Numbered from the stretch's first letter, positions 12,042 through 24,438 are shown. The stretch: 64,000 nucleotides of DNA from CAJBLF01 sp964504915 (GCA_964504915.1 CAZDFH010000001.1:119339-183338), one strand, 5' to 3'. Notes: generated by a model from the letters alone, not told the origin. Made by a program: numbers and translations.

Positions 12042-13877
12042 TTATCAATAAAGTAATTTCTCGAATGCTCTCTGACTATATACTGGATACACTGTATCTG
12101 CGGGGTACACCGACAACATTTCCTCTCCTGTAACACTACAATTTCTGAGGGTGAATTCTCTTGGTGCCCTACGTCTAATCCTCTGGGTATGTCTTACGCT
12201 ATGGTGAAGTCTAGGTAAACTGATTCATAATGCACGGTAGATGTTCAATTCTATCTGAGTAATCTGATACGGTCTGCCTGTCTGTTCACAGAGGATAACG
12301 AAGGAGCAAATATCATCAGTAACGTCATCTATGCTCTGTGGCAAATCTTTAGCATCAATCACTTTGGCTTTCTCTGGAATATTTATTTCGTAATTTTTTG
12401 TACGTCGATAGATCGGGATTCTTTCTCATCAGAGGTCTAATTCTGCAGGGGAAATAAATGCATCTTGAGTAATATATACAGTTCCAGTCCCTTCTGCATC
12501 GACCACTTCCTTTTTCCCATCAGGCCATACAACTGATCTTATAGGAAAGTAATCCATCGCTACGGTATCATTGTATGGGAATGGTGAAAGTGTTGTATCA
12601 AAAAATTCTCCTCGCTTTCCTTCTTGTTGGAGCTGTTCAATAATTTGTTGTGCTAGAACTTCTCGTTCAGATTTGCTATATTGTTTATTGAGAATGCAGT
12701 GATCGGAATTTTGCATATTGATACAGCCAAGCATATGATTGCAGTTCATAAGAAAATCTGATAAATAGGTTTCCGAACTCTGTCGACAAACCACGTCAAA
12801 AGCACTTTTTTGTAGATATCCACCACAGACTTGCTCATACACCTGTGTAGCATTCGGATTGAAAATAGTGCAATCCATAGCATCAGTATTAAATTCTCCC
12901 ACAATACAATATCTACAATTTTGTAGATCATGTGAGTCAAAGCAGAAAAATGCATTTTGGGAATTGGAGAGTACACTTCCCACACTATTTTCACTGTTGA
13001 TAACCATCGAAGCTGGTCTTGGCTCCGTATTTCGAAGTGCTTGAAATTGTGCGTTCAATTTTTGTAATCATTCCTCTGTTCTCATGAGTTTCTTAATCTC
13101 AACGATATCTTCTTTGCTAGCTGGTTTATTTAATATATAATTTTGTTTGTCGGAAATATTTGTACACAGAAAACAACTAGTACAATTTTTGCAGGTGGCG
13201 ACGAATCAGCAATCGTAACAATTTTCACTATACCACACCTGGATACATTTTGTCAGATGATGAGAGGAGACACATTCGTACACGTAATCTGAGCTCCAGA
13301 CGTTGAGAAGATCAATTCCATTTTTTACATATTTGATAGTAGTCGAGTATAACGCATCTTCACATCGCATGGTATCGGCGCAGAGATAGATATTCTTACT
13401 ATCCGAGCTGAAGGTGTTGTAATCTCAATTGGTGTTATTGATATTTATAGTCCCTGGTCTTGGGATGTTTTGTTGAATTTCCCTATATTGAGTAAAAAAA
13501 TCTTGTTTAGGATTATATATTTGTCATCGGTCCAAGGGATTATAGTCATTGGAATATATTTCTTCCTGCAAGACAATATTTTTCACCAAGTCAGAATGAT
13601 ACACAGAGACTAGCCTTTTACCAGACTGTGATGAAGTACGAGAATACAATCCCCTCTCATTACGAAACATCATTCTTCTTCTCATTCTTGCCATAGGACT
13701 CAGTGTAGGCAATGGAATGGGGAATTTTTTATCTCAAATAATCGGAGAAATTTTATCAAGCAAATCTATATCTCACTGAAAAATAGGAAACTCCTGACCC
13801 GTTCGACGACAGACTCTTCGTTCCAGGATAAGATCGCCGGTTTGTTTGGAGATAAATTCGTAGACTTTACGGTCCAT
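12042..13877 (-). CDS. CRP8: type 2 Cys-rich paralog with degraded zinc modules
   Basis: 611 residues. The reading frame is intact but both terminal modules have lost ligands. At the N-terminus VCRRTGQEFPIF is followed by LSPMARMRRRMMF with no second pair. At the C-terminus the ribbon reads NCSVTGEEMLSVYPADTVYP and then YSQRAFEKLLYG: only one of four cysteines remains and CYNKEIY is gone. The repeat blocks keep their cysteines (e.g. CNHMLGCINMQNSDHCILNK). Either a copy that has changed role or one drifting with an open frame. Function unknown. Confidence 0.87.
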
Positions 13878-13888
13878 GTCTATAATTA

Positions 13889-15586
13889 TTAATAAATGGC
13901 TTTATTATAGCATTCATCACAGTATATCTTTTCTGGTCTTTCCACCCCGGCGGACAAGTCTGGTGCATAGGTTGTTTTGATCGCAGTTCCACATTTTGCA
14001 CATGTTCTCTCCCATAGATGCCTAGGTGTTCTTTTCCTCATCCTTTCTAGATGCCTTTGATCTGGGTGTAGTCTTGGGATTGGTAATTTCATTTTTCTAT
14101 AGAACTGCAATTCTTGCGGAATAATTTTATAATTCTTTTGACTAACCTCGCATTGGAGTACATGGTCAACTATATCATCTGCGACATCGGCTATGTGGTC
14201 TTGGATACTATATGTCTGGGTGCTATAATCTTTTTGCTCTTCATCTTTCCGTGTGTACCCTCTCCTTAATGCTTCTTCTTTCGTTAGAGGGAAATATTCA
14301 TGCGCCATACTTTCATTATATCCACATTGAGCATATCTACCATCGGGGAATTCTCATCGTTCCTTATCTGCGATCATTCTTTCGATGATTTTTGGCAGAA
14401 GTGTCTCATATTCTTCTTTCGTATATTGTTTATTCAAGATGCAATATTCCTTCTTTCTCAAACCGACACAGCCAAAGCAATTCTCGCAATTAAAACAGAG
14501 ATCGCAGTAATGAGCATATTGCAAATGCTCAGAGGTTGTACCCGCTATGGAGAAGTAACTAAAATCGTTGCTCATATTTTCATAGGTCAGTTCACTTTTC
14601 CCTCCGCCATCAAAATCATAAGAGTCCTTTCCGTCAAACATACGTGCGCAATATGCTAAATCCTCTGATCTATATACCGTATAAGATTCTTTTATATTCT
14701 TTGATTCGTAAATAAAATCTCATGATACGTGTTGATTATTGTGTCCTCTATATGCTCTGAAAATAGCGTTTGCTTTGATGTGTTGCTCGTAAAATGTTTT
14801 GCACTCCATGAGTGTACTATATGAAGAGAATTTCTCTTTCTCTTGCAGGAATTCATCCTTGGATACTGGTTTATTGAGGATGTGATATTCTTTGTTACGG
14901 AGATTATAACACCCGATACAGTTTGAAATATTTTCACAATCAAAGCAGAAATAACTATTTGCGGCATGGCTACAATCTTGGCAAAAGAACGAATTGTAAT
15001 CACTATTACAATCGATGTTCTCATAACAATATTCTGATTTATCCACATAGATGTTGTCTACACAATTTTTACATTCGTTCATTGTCTGTCCATAATAGCA
15101 TTCTTCATCGAACCACGAGCCAAACAGAAGATAGCAATTCTTGCAATGAGGAGCATAATTTACGTATGTACAATTTTCTGTGTCTAGGTTAAACACATTA
15201 AAACGAGGGACACGCTGTTGTAATTCAGCATATTGTTCCATACATGAACGAGTGGCATCAAAATTTTGTCAGTAGTCTAGTGGATTTCGTTTGTCTGACC
15301 ACCATATTTCTTGTTCATATACTATATATCATCTATCTGGATCATACATGGAAATGATTGGCTTGTGACTCATTGCGCACTCTGATTTATAGAGACTTCT
15401 ATCATTTCTGTATGACAATCTCCTTTGTGTCCTACAAGTCGGACACAGGGTTGGATTGGGTATACTATATGTCTTTCACGCGATGATAGGAGAAATTTTA
15501 TCATAAAAAGCTCTATCCTTATCAGAGATAGGGAATGACAATCAGCAATGTCTACAGATGATGGTTTCTAGAATTTTTTCTTCCAT
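13889..15586 (-). CDS. CRP9: type 1 Cys-rich paralog with in-frame C-terminal insertion
   Basis: 565 residues. CRHC (residues 11-14) and CPTCRTQRR form the N-terminal finger. The first block includes CKNCVDNIYVDKSEYCYENI and CIGCYNLRNKEYHILNK; the second ends CFGCVGLRKKEYCILNK. C-terminal CAKCG and CDECYNKAIY with no final Gly, then TAA TAA. The ribbon loop reads YAPDLSAGVERPEKIY where CRP10 has YAPERPERIY: six extra residues encoded by a GC-rich insert at 13941-13963. Function unknown. Confidence 0.88.
13941..13963. repeat. In-frame GC insert in the ribbon loop of CRP9
   Basis: GC-rich insert encoding DLSAGV between YAP and ERPEKIY. It is a second class of insert, sharing CAAGTCTGG with CRP21 but lacking the CCCCGTC core. 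Confidence 0.6.
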
Positions 15587-15599
15587 GAGATAATACTTA

Positions 15600-17303
15600 T
15601 TAATAAATGGTCTTATTATAACAAGCTTCGCAGTAGATACGCTCCGGTCTTTCTGGGGCATAGGTCGTTTTGATCGCAGTTCCACATTTCATGCATGTGC
15701 GATCCCATAATTTTTTGGGTGTCCTCATTGCCATTCTCTCTCTATAACGGACATCTGGGTGTTTGTGTGGTAAAGGAAGTTTATGCCTACGATAAAATCC
15801 CAATTCCTGTTTGATAATTTTGAATGGCTTGCCTGTCATTTCACAAATAATTGCCTTATTTAGTACATCATCTTCAATATCTGCAATATCTATTGGGAGA
15901 TCTTTAGCTAATATCTTTTCCATATCATCAGAAATATTAATTGGATACTCCTTATCTTGCCATTGATATCATTCATCCAATGCCTTTTCTCTAGTAAGAG
16001 GATAATGATCGTAGGCAATGGTTTCATTATATCCGAAAGGAGAAATAGCAATTGGGAAAAATTCTCCCCACTCCCCTGTAGTCTGCATATGTTCAATAAT
16101 TTTTGGAACTAGCTGTTCATATTCTTCTTTGGTATATTGCTTATTGAGAACGCAATATTCTGCTGTATTGAGATTGACGCAGCCAAAGCAATTTTTCACA
16201 TTTCTGCAGGCAGAACAATACATCATGCCGTCCCCTTCTATCCATGTTCGATGGCAAAACAGTGCGTTTGCTATATGAAAATACCCACTATTCTCATATA
16301 ATGGACCTTCCGCATACTCCCCGTAATCTACGTCCATAGATGTCTTGGCACTGATGAGCTGGGTGGCATATTTCACATCCTCAGCATCCTGCGCATTAAA
16401 AATCCGGTAACAGTTTTTGGAATTGTAGACATAATCTCATTGGACACGTTCATTATTCTGTCCGATATAATATTTTCTTGGTGTTATTTTTTTTAATTCC
16501 TCAAATCTTTTTTTAACTTTCTGTATCTGCACAGGATTGCAAAGATTAGTCGCTGCAATGATCTTCTGATATTCTTCTTTGGTACATTGTTCGTTGAATA
16601 TGCAATACTGCATGTTGACCAATCACACACAACCAAGACAATCCTGACATCATTCCAGTCCGAAACCGTATATAATGTTGGACGAGTTATTACAATTCTG
16701 ACAATACATACAATCGTAAAGTTTTTCGCAATCCACGCATTCATAGCAATGCTGTGAGTTTACGATTGCTAAAGTATCCACGCAGGCAAAAGATTCATAA
16801 GGACTACCATACATACAATCTTCACATCCTGTCGATCAGAAAATAAGATAACTATTTTTACTATTCCCCACAAGATTTACATAAGGACAATTTTCATTCG
16901 CTTCTGTGATGAGAGATTGCCTAGGTACTCTATTTTGGAGTAAATGGAATTGTTCAAAAAAACCTTTAGAAAAATCAAAATCTTGACCATATGACTTAGC
17001 ATCCCACTGATCAGAAAGCCACACATCAGCTGCATACACAGGGAACGGACAATCCTCATGGTACATAGAGATAATCGTTTCACCAGAAAAATTGCACTTT
17101 CTCTTGTACAAGGTCCTTTCATTTCTCCATGCCAATCTTCTCTGGTGTCTGCATACGGGACAAAGGGTTGGTGGTGGAATAAGATATTTTTTCCCTTCGA
17201 GCACAGGAGAAAGTTTATCATAAAATTCCATATCCTTATCGGTAATCACGAAGGATGTTTGGCATTGTTTACAGGTTTTGGTTTCAATAACGGCTTCTTC
17301 CAT
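15600..17303 (-). CDS. CRP10: type 1 Cys-rich paralog
   Basis: 567 residues. Starts MEEAVIETKTCKQC; CPVCRHQRR completes the finger. The second block carries CSACRNVKNCFGCVNLNTAE and ends in NKQYTKEEYEQLVPKIIEH, then the GEFFPIAISPFGYNETIAYD segment. C-terminal CMKCG and CEACYNKTIY, directly followed by TAA without the extra Gly. It is a good uninterrupted reference for the ribbon loop, since it lacks the inserts found in CRP9 and CRP21. Gap to CRP11 is 12 bases. Function unknown. Confidence 0.88.
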
Positions 17304-17315
17304 AGTGAATAATGA

Positions 17316-19049
17316 TTAATAAACTTGCTTATTGTAACATTGTTCGCAGTAGACTTTCCCTTTGAATTCTGGTGGATAGACGGAAATGATTTGCTCTCCC
17401 GCACCATCACAGGTCCTGAGATATAATTCTCTACCAGGCCTCATATTCATTCTCAGCAAATGTCTCTGATCAGGATGTTTGTGTGGCAATGGCAATTGAT
17501 GTCTGCGATAAAACTCTAATTCCCTCTTGAGTATCCTGAATGGCCTGCCTGTATCTTCACAAATGACGGCTTTCTGTAAAATGGCATCATCTACAAAGGC
17601 AATATCATTAGGTAAATCTTTTGCTAGAAGCGTCTCTATTCCCGCAGGGATATTGATGGCACAATCTTCGTCCTGCCATTTCCATCATCTCTGGATGACC
17701 TCATCTTTGCTGAGAGGGAAATATTCGTTTGCTACTGTCTCATTATATCTGCAGAAGCTAGCCTCTACAGGGAAAAACTGCCCCCGTTCTCCCGTCTTCT
17801 GCATATGTTCGATAATTTTTGGCACAAGCGCTGCATATGCTTCCTTCGTATATTGTTTATTGAGAATACAATATTCTCAGTGACGGATACCGATACAACC
17901 AAAGAGATGACTTGATGTATGACATTCGTCATTATAGAACCCATTGTTTACAAGATTACAAAATTTGGAGAAATGTAAATTTTTATTTTGATATGCTCAG
18001 AGATATTCGTAGCAAAATTCGTTTTCTTCCGTGTAATTATTATCCTGACATTTTACTAGGTCCACCACTTGCTGGCAATATTTACAATCCTCTGCTCTAT
18101 CGGTATAGAAGCTAAAATGGGTGTTTTTGCACTGATAGACATAATTACCAGATACATGCTCTATTTGTTCGCCTTGCATATATTTATGCGGGATACTTAG
18201 TTCTAACTCCTCCAATTTGGCACGTAATGTCTGACGTGTCTGGGGGTCAGAAAGATGTATTCATTGTAGGAACTTTTGATATTCTTCCTTTGTTTTTTTC
18301 TGATTGAAGATACAATATTCTTGGTCACGCAAACCAGCACAACCGATACAATTATTACATCACTTTAGATCAAAACAATATAATAATTCACTTGAGCTGT
18401 GACAATCCTGACAATAGAGACAACCATATAATTTTCTGCAGTCGATACATTCATAGCAATCCTCACATTCACGGATAACCAGGGTATCAATACAATCTTT
18501 GGAGTAATACGGAGAACCGTAATAACAGTCTTCAGAATACACAGGTCCCGCGATGAGATAGCAATTTTTTACGTTTCCGACATAACTACAGTAGTCACTA
18601 TTCTCTGAATTTCGAACTGATAAAGCGAGCTGTGGTACGTTGGATTGCAACTCTTGAAATTGAGTAAAGAATGGTTTCGTGAAATCAAATTCCTGTCCAT
18701 ATGCCTTAGCATCTCGTCCATCGCCAAATCGAGAATTGAGCTCATATACTGGTATTTGTGAATGTTCTCCCAGATAGGAGATAATACGTTTGCCAGTCAT
18801 CCCGCAAGTCCTGGGATACAATTTTCTCTCATTCCTTCGTGCAAATCTTCTTCTTTGTCTTTCTTGAGGACACAATGTCGGTGTGGGAATTTGATACTTT
18901 TTATCTCAAAACGTAGGCGAAATCTTTTGTAAAAAATCTACATCTGACTGAAAAACTGCAAAAGGTTGTCCGCTAAGCTCGCAGGTTTTCCATTCCACGA
19001 TTGGATCGTTGGTCTGGGTAGAAATGAACTCGTAGACTTCTTTTTGCAT
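17316..19049 (-). CDS. CRP11: type 2 Cys-rich paralog
   Basis: 577 residues. Starts MQKEVYEFISTQTNDPIVEW, then TCELSGQPFAVF and LCPQERQRRR. The first block includes CIDTLVIRECEDCYECIDC and CLYCQDCHSSSELLYC. In the C-terminal ribbon the first knuckle is CDGAG (second Cys lost) while CEQCYNKQVY is kept, then TAA. It is the first gene of an uninterrupted run down to CRP1 with gaps of 8-21 bases, so probably the promoter-proximal gene of that unit. Its start is preceded by the leader motif at 19054-19099. Function unknown. Confidence 0.88.
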
Positions 19050-19053
19050 GGAA

Positions 19054-19099
19054 GGATAAATTGATAAAAGCTCCCTTTGGTCGCGATAAAATGATAAAT
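19054..19099 (-). promoter_or_regulatory. Leader motif upstream of CRP11
   Basis: Minus strand: TTTATCATTTTATCGCGACC, AAAGGGAGCTTTTATCAA, then ATG within ten bases. Nearly identical DNA precedes CRP19 (37280-37325); the frame resembles the motifs before SIMPL and metG. Confidence 0.5.
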
Positions 19100-19122
19100 T
19101 CTAAGGACTAAGTTCTCCTATC

Positions 19123-19142
19123 CCTGCCTACCGGCAGGCAGG
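19123..19142. repeat. Dispersed GC palindrome
   Basis: CCTGCCTACCGGCAGGCAGG between CRP11 and CRP12, a copy of the element at 60846-60864. Confidence 0.8.
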
Positions 19143-19155
19143 TAAGTTTTACAAA

Positions 19156-20880
19156 TTATCAATAAATTTCTTTGTTATAGCAATTCTCGCAGTATACTAT
19201 TTCCTTTTTTCCCGGAGCATAAGTTGTTTTAATCGGAGCTGAGCATTTTGCACATTGACGATCTCGGAGTTGTCTCGGGTTTCTCAAACTCATTCTCTCC
19301 TTATGTCTTTCTTCGGGACATACATGAGGTAAGGGTAAATGATATTTACGATGAAACTCGAGCTCCATTCAAACGATTTTAAATGGTCTACCCGTCACTT
19401 CACAAATAATTGGATGTTGGAGAATATCATCTGTCACATCTTTTATATTTGGTAACTCACTCGCTTTGATAGCATTACCTACCTGTGGGAATGGTTTCTC
19501 ATAATCGCTTCGTTTAAATCACTGTGATAATGCTTCTTCTTTCGTTAATGGAAATGCTTCATATGCTACGGTTTCATTGTATCCAGCTGTGGCGATACTT
19601 GCATCTGCAAAACTTCCTCGCTCCCCATGCTCTGTCATATGTGCTATAATCTTTGGCACAAGTGTTTCATATTCCTCTTTGGTATATTGCTTATTAAAAA
19701 TACAATATTGTTCGTTACTATGCAGTCACGTACAAGCGAAGCAATCTTTCCCATTGAGACAGCCATCGCAGTAAAAAATATTTTCTGCTCTTCCGACGAA
19801 TCTATTGAAGAGTAATTTATATCAGCTTACACTTGTTCATTCATACATCAATTTTCCTTCTGCCCCACAACTAATATCCATACAAGTAGTGCAATCATCA
19901 TCTATATCATACATATATTTACAATCCTCAGAATTATTCGCAGAGAACATATGGTGACAATTTTTACAATTGGATAAATAGTCTCCATCACTATTTTCGC
20001 AGTTGGTGGTGATGACGTATTTGTGAGGATACTGCAGTGAAAAGTCAGCCAGCTGTTGTTTGAGATCCTGTACCGTGGAGTAATCTGTCAGATCATATTC
20101 AGCCAGTTTTTTTTCATACTCTTCTTTGGTATACGCTTTGTTGAACATGTGATAATCTTTCCCCACTAAATTTACGCAAGCAAAACAGCTATTGCAATTG
20201 ATGCAATCTTTGAGGAAGTAAGAACTATTGCAATTTGCGCAATTCTGCGAATAGAATAATTTATATGACTCTTTGACATTGAAACAGTCAAATACGTTCT
20301 CTCCTTTTTCTACTCTAAAGCTATCGACCACATATTTGGAATGATAGGTCTGACCATCATAGAGACAGTGTTCATTGAAGCCATTATCGAAGCAGAGATA
20401 ACAATCCTTACAATATCGAATCTGATTTACATAGTCACAATTTTCGTTATTCATGATAGTCAATGATGCTCTTGGCACATCAAGCAAAAGCTGATTGTAT
20501 TGCTCGGTAAAGGTTTTGGAGAAATCATAGTCTCTACCATAGTCAAAGGGATTCCACTTATCGGATCGTCGAATATTCTGCTCATATACCTTGTATGGTT
20601 TGCCTGCCCCGTCACTATTCGCTGCGGGGTCTGGAGAAAATATGGATATAATTGGCTTCCCAGAAAAATCACATGTCCTATGATACAAGCTTCTCTCGTT
20701 TCTCCATGCCAATCTTCTCTGATGACGACAATCGGGGCACAATACTGGCGATGGAACAAGACATTTTTTCCCTGCAAAGATGGGAGAAATTTTATCATAA
20801 AATTCCATGTCCTCTTGTGTTATCATAAAGGATGATTGGCATTTCTTACATTTTTTTGTCTCGATAATTTTTTCTTCCAT
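19156..20880 (-). CDS. CRP12: type 1 Cys-rich paralog (reference architecture)
   Basis: 574 residues. Finger at residues 11-51 (CKKC and CPDC), followed by RNERSLYHRTCDFSGKPIIS and a YKVYEQ strand. First Cys block about 150-255, ending CINCNSCFACVNLVGKDYHM; a linker with TKEEYEKKLAEYDL; second block with CKNCHHMFSANNSEDCKYMY; then NKQYTKEEYETLVPKI, an acidic linker and the C-terminal module: C543/C546 and C564/C567, ending CYNKEIYG. Its N-terminal module carries a nine-residue insert (PAANSDGAG) between SPD and KPYKVY. The finger resembles known short C-x2-C/CP-x-C-R zinc-binding domains of hypothetical proteins. I infer metal binding; activity unknown. Confidence 0.9.
20603..20630. repeat. 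In-frame GC palindrome, long type, in CRP12
   Basis: A stem CCCCG/CGGGG with a 13-base loop, inserted inside the coding sequence of CRP12. It encodes PAANSDGAG (minus strand) between SPD and KPYKVY; most paralogs run straight from SPDK into YKVY. The same element occurs at the same place in CRP13 and CRP18. Confidence 0.8.
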
Positions 20881-20904
20881 GGAGTAATATAATTCATAAA
20901 TATT

Positions 20905-20983
20905 TTTACTCTCGTAGGGGCGAATAGTATTCGCCCGGGCGGTTGACCCACGCAGTTCTGCGGGGCACGTAAACGCCCCTACA
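20905..20983. repeat. Intergenic GC-rich inverted repeat
   Basis: Between CRP12 and CRP13. Outer arms GTAGGGGCG and CGCCCCTAC enclose further palindromes (GGGCGAATAGTATTCGCCC and a GC hairpin around CGCAGTTCTGCG). It stands out against AT-rich surroundings. No coding potential seen; a mobile or dispersed palindrome is likely. Confidence 0.7.
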
Positions 20984-20987
20984 TCCT

Positions 20988-22706
20988 TTATCAATATATT
21001 TCACGATTATAGCAGGCTTCACAGTAGACAATTTCCGTCCTCTCTGGAGCATACGAAGTTTTAATATTGATTCAACATTTATTGCATGTTCTTTCTCGGA
21101 GCTTGCGAGGATTACGTAGAGCCATGCGGTCCAGATGGCGCTGATCAGGATGACGCTTGGGAATAGATAGATTGTGTTGGCGATAAAATGCTAGTTCTGG
21201 CTTAGTAATACGAAATGGTTTACCACTTACTTCACAGACAATAGCATGGTTTACAATATCGTCTGATACCTCTTTGATATGTATTGGCACTTCATTAGCC
21301 TGCAATGTTTTCTCTACCTGTGGGAATGGCGCTTCATAGTCACATCGTTTGAATCCCTTTTTCAATGCTTCTTCTCTGCTGAGTGGGAAATATTCATGAG
21401 CAGTGGTTTCGTTGTAACCAAACAAAGATATCGACGATGGAAAAAATTCTCCTCGTTCTCAGTCAGCCATCATTTTTTCTATTATTTGAGGCACTAAGGT
21501 TTCATACTCTTCACGCGTGTATTGTTTATTTAGAATACAATATTCTTTGTCTCTCATGCCGACACAGCCAAACATGTTGGATGAATGATGGACATCGAGG
21601 ACATAGATAGATGATGATCCACTCCACATACCACAGACGCCGATACCATGATGGGCATCATATCAGAAACTTGTCGCTTCGTATCCCAATGTTCATCTTG
21701 TCGTATGACAAATATCCATCACGTCTTTGACCTCAAATCATGTCGAGACATAGCGACAATCTTCCGCATATGAAAGATCAAAACAGTTATATAAATTTTT
21801 GGATTGGAATAAGTAATCGCCAATCACATTCTGATTATTTACGGTCACAAGATTTTTCTTGATTGCAGTCTGACAGATGGTTGCAAACTTCTGTTTATTT
21901 TGCTCGAGATCGTTTAATGTTTCTTGTTTCTTCAGTGCATATTCTTCTTTAGTGTACTGCTTATTGAATATACAATATTGTGCATTCACAAGATTATGAC
22001 AAAATACACAGTCTGAGCAAGCGATACAATCATCTACATACATACAGTTGGAACACTCTTTACAATTTCTCGCAAAAAATGTCGCATAACATTTATCACA
22101 ATTCGTGGCTTCATAACAGTGATCTACATCTGCACAATTTAATGTATCGTAGGAATTCTTGGATCTGATGAGTTGAGTACCAAAACTGCAATCTTCGTTA
22201 TATTCAGCAGCGAAGAGTAAATAGCAATTTTTGTTGTAGCCGGAAAGACTTGTATAGTCGCTGTTCTGACTCTGAGTAATACGCAATGCAATATGTGGCA
22301 CAGCGAGAATCAATTCGTTAAATTGCTCGAAAAAGCTTCTCGTAGGATCGAATGAGCGTCAGTAGTCCATTGGGTTTCGTGCATCTCCCCATCGTGCATC
22401 AAATGAGTAAATCTTGTATGGTTTGCATGCCCCGTCACTATTCACTGCGGGGTCTGGAGAGTAAGAAGAAATAATCTGATCTCCCGTCGCGTCACATTGT
22501 CTATGGTAGAGTTTCCTTTCATTCCTAAATGATAACCTCCTCTGCTGACGACAATCTGGACACAGGGTAGGATTTGGAATCACATATTTTTTCCCAGAGA
22601 AAATTGGAGCAACTTTATCGTAAAATTCCCTATCTCAATCAGTGATAGAAAAGAGCGTTTCACACTGTTTACACTTGCGTTGTTCTATGACGTTCTCATT
22701 TACCAT
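20988..22706 (-). CDS. CRP13: type 1 Cys-rich paralog
   Basis: 572 residues. Starts MVNENVIEQRKCKQC; CPDCRQQRR completes the finger. A nine-residue insert (PAVNSDGAC) sits between SPD and KPYKIY. The first block includes CYEATNCDKCYATFFARNC and CSNCMYVDDCIACSDCVFC. The C-terminal ribbon is CNKC-Gly(TGA) and CEACYNREIYG. It is the first paralog downstream of the methyltransferase gene; the intergenic region contains a perfect dyad at 22800-22819 about 95 bases upstream, a possible control site. Function unknown. Confidence 0.88.
22425..22453. repeat. In-frame GC palindrome, long type, in CRP13
   Basis: Same element and insertion site as in CRP12 with a few substitutions; one changes the last Gly to Cys (PAVNSDGAC). 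It keeps the CCCCG/CGGGG stem and the reading frame. Confidence 0.75.
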
Positions 22707-22799
22707 AATGGTAATCCATTTATTATATATTAAAAATCTTTTTACAATAAAGTAAATAAGGTTTCGCTAGTAAAATTCAACTTTTTCCTCTATAAAAAA

Positions 22800-22819
22800 T
22801 GTAGTAATAATTTACTACA
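22800..22819. promoter_or_regulatory. 20-base dyad, possible TrmB-type operator
   Basis: TGTAGTAA-TAAT-TTACTACA, a perfect 8+4+8 dyad between the methyltransferase stop and CRP13. The half site TGTAGTAA recurs inside the putative promoter of the TrmB-like regulator gene (25286-25293). Sharing one half site between the regulator's own promoter and this region suggests a binding site, but this is inference. Confidence 0.45.
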
Positions 22820-22848
22820 ATACATGTTCATATGCAGGGAAAATCTTA

Positions 22849-24438
22849 TTATGATGCCTTTTTCCCAACATGGAAGATTCCATGTCCAGAAGTTGTCGCA
22901 ATGGGAGAAATAGTGAGCATTGTACTTTCTCACAACACAGGTAATTCTTCATGAGTAAATCTTTTAGAACGGAAAGCTAAAATCTTCGTATCTTTTGCTA
23001 AAAAAACTTCTTTTTGCTCTCCCATAAGCTTGCTAGCTGGTACTATCGCATTCCCCTCCCTATACAAAGTTTCCTTACACCTTCCGTAAATATAGACGGT
23101 ATGATCTTCTTCATTATATTCTACTTCATGTGCAATACATTCACGATCTATTCAAGCATTCTGGAATCAATTGAGAACAAATTCTTCTCCTTCTGGATTG
23201 ACGTAGAATTTGAGGATATCTTCGGACGATATTTGTTCGTCATGCAGAAATACTCAGAGGATGAGCGATTCTCATTCATGAAGCAACTCTCTGACTTTCC
23301 AAAGAAATGCGACTCTTTCTTCTTCACTTAGATTACCAAATGATCCACCCACAATAAAGAGCACTTTGTTTCCTATGTTTTTTAGATTATCAATATCTTT
23401 AAATTCCAAGAACCCTAGATTAAAACGGAAACGAATGTTGTTGTTTATATTTGATTTCGTCTGTCATAGTTTCAGCAAACTATCCATATTTACATCCATC
23501 CCGAGATATTCTCCATTTTCTTTGTGGAGTCATCTAATTATTGAGAATACTTTTTCTCCATCAAAACATCACAAATCCACGAAAGTATCTGCTGACCCGA
23601 TAATGGTTCAGAGTTCTTGTAGATGGGTCGCTATGAGTTCTTTCTCTCTGTTGATGACATTGGTATATTCTCATTGTTTATTTGCTTTCTCCACTTTTTT
23701 AAATGATCCTTTTTCATAAAAAATACGCATGGGTAATTCATGTTTCGCCTTGAGATCATTCAGCATATTTTCATGATAATCCTCGTTCTGCTGCATACTT
23801 GGTAGATTATGGACCTCGATTGAATTTCTCCGATAGTCAGATCTAGCTACTTTATCAAAAAAATTAAAATGCTGGAATATTCCCTGTATAATTTGCTTAT
23901 CTAGTTTTTTTATGATATTCTTTGGTGGTTCTTGTTTCTGCATATCTCTATCAAACAGAAGTTTGTTCGTCACCCCACCTAATCTCACTGCATAAAGAAA
24001 TCATGCTGTATCTACGTTATCCCCCTTATCCACTCTTGATTGGTTAGATAAATAGTTTTGCATTGAGTCGGATATTAGACATGAGAATGGTATGGCTATA
24101 TTTTCTTCACCAGCCTTTACTGTTATCTCTCCATCATATCTTAAAAGCTCAATGAGAAAATTTAAATCTGATCCTGTCTGCTGAAACCCACGTTCGTGTT
24201 GTCTTTCATCGAGCCTTTCTGCATATGGATATTTCTTGAAATGATGAATTTTGATATCTTGAATAATCGCATCTGGATGCTCCTGTAATGCTGGATATTT
24301 TTTCAAGAATTTACTCGTTCCACGTTCTATTATATTAAAAGATTTATCTAATAGAGAAATTGCCGTATTTCTGGCTAGAGAAATGGCTTTGCTCGTTACG
24401 TTATCTAATTTTTGAAATTTAAGTGGCCCTTGTCTCAT
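22849..24438 (-). CDS. SAM-dependent methyltransferase, EgtD-like (histidine-specific family fold)
   Basis: 529 residues. The C-terminal half has the class I methyltransferase signature FVDLGCFDGEKV (SAM-binding loop), EYLGMDVN (acidic residue of the second strand), VLFIVGGSFGNLSEEERVAF and SLILGVFLHDEQ, then FYVNPEGEEFVLNGFQNAGI and HEVEYNEEDHTVYIYG. This order resembles the EgtD/DUF2260 histidine N-alpha-methyltransferase family; the substrate cannot be told. The N-terminal 230 residues are not recognised. The ATG overlaps the end of the TrmB-like gene by 20 bases, so the two are one transcription unit. Gene calling without code 25 would break it at 24001 and 23671. Confidence 0.78.
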
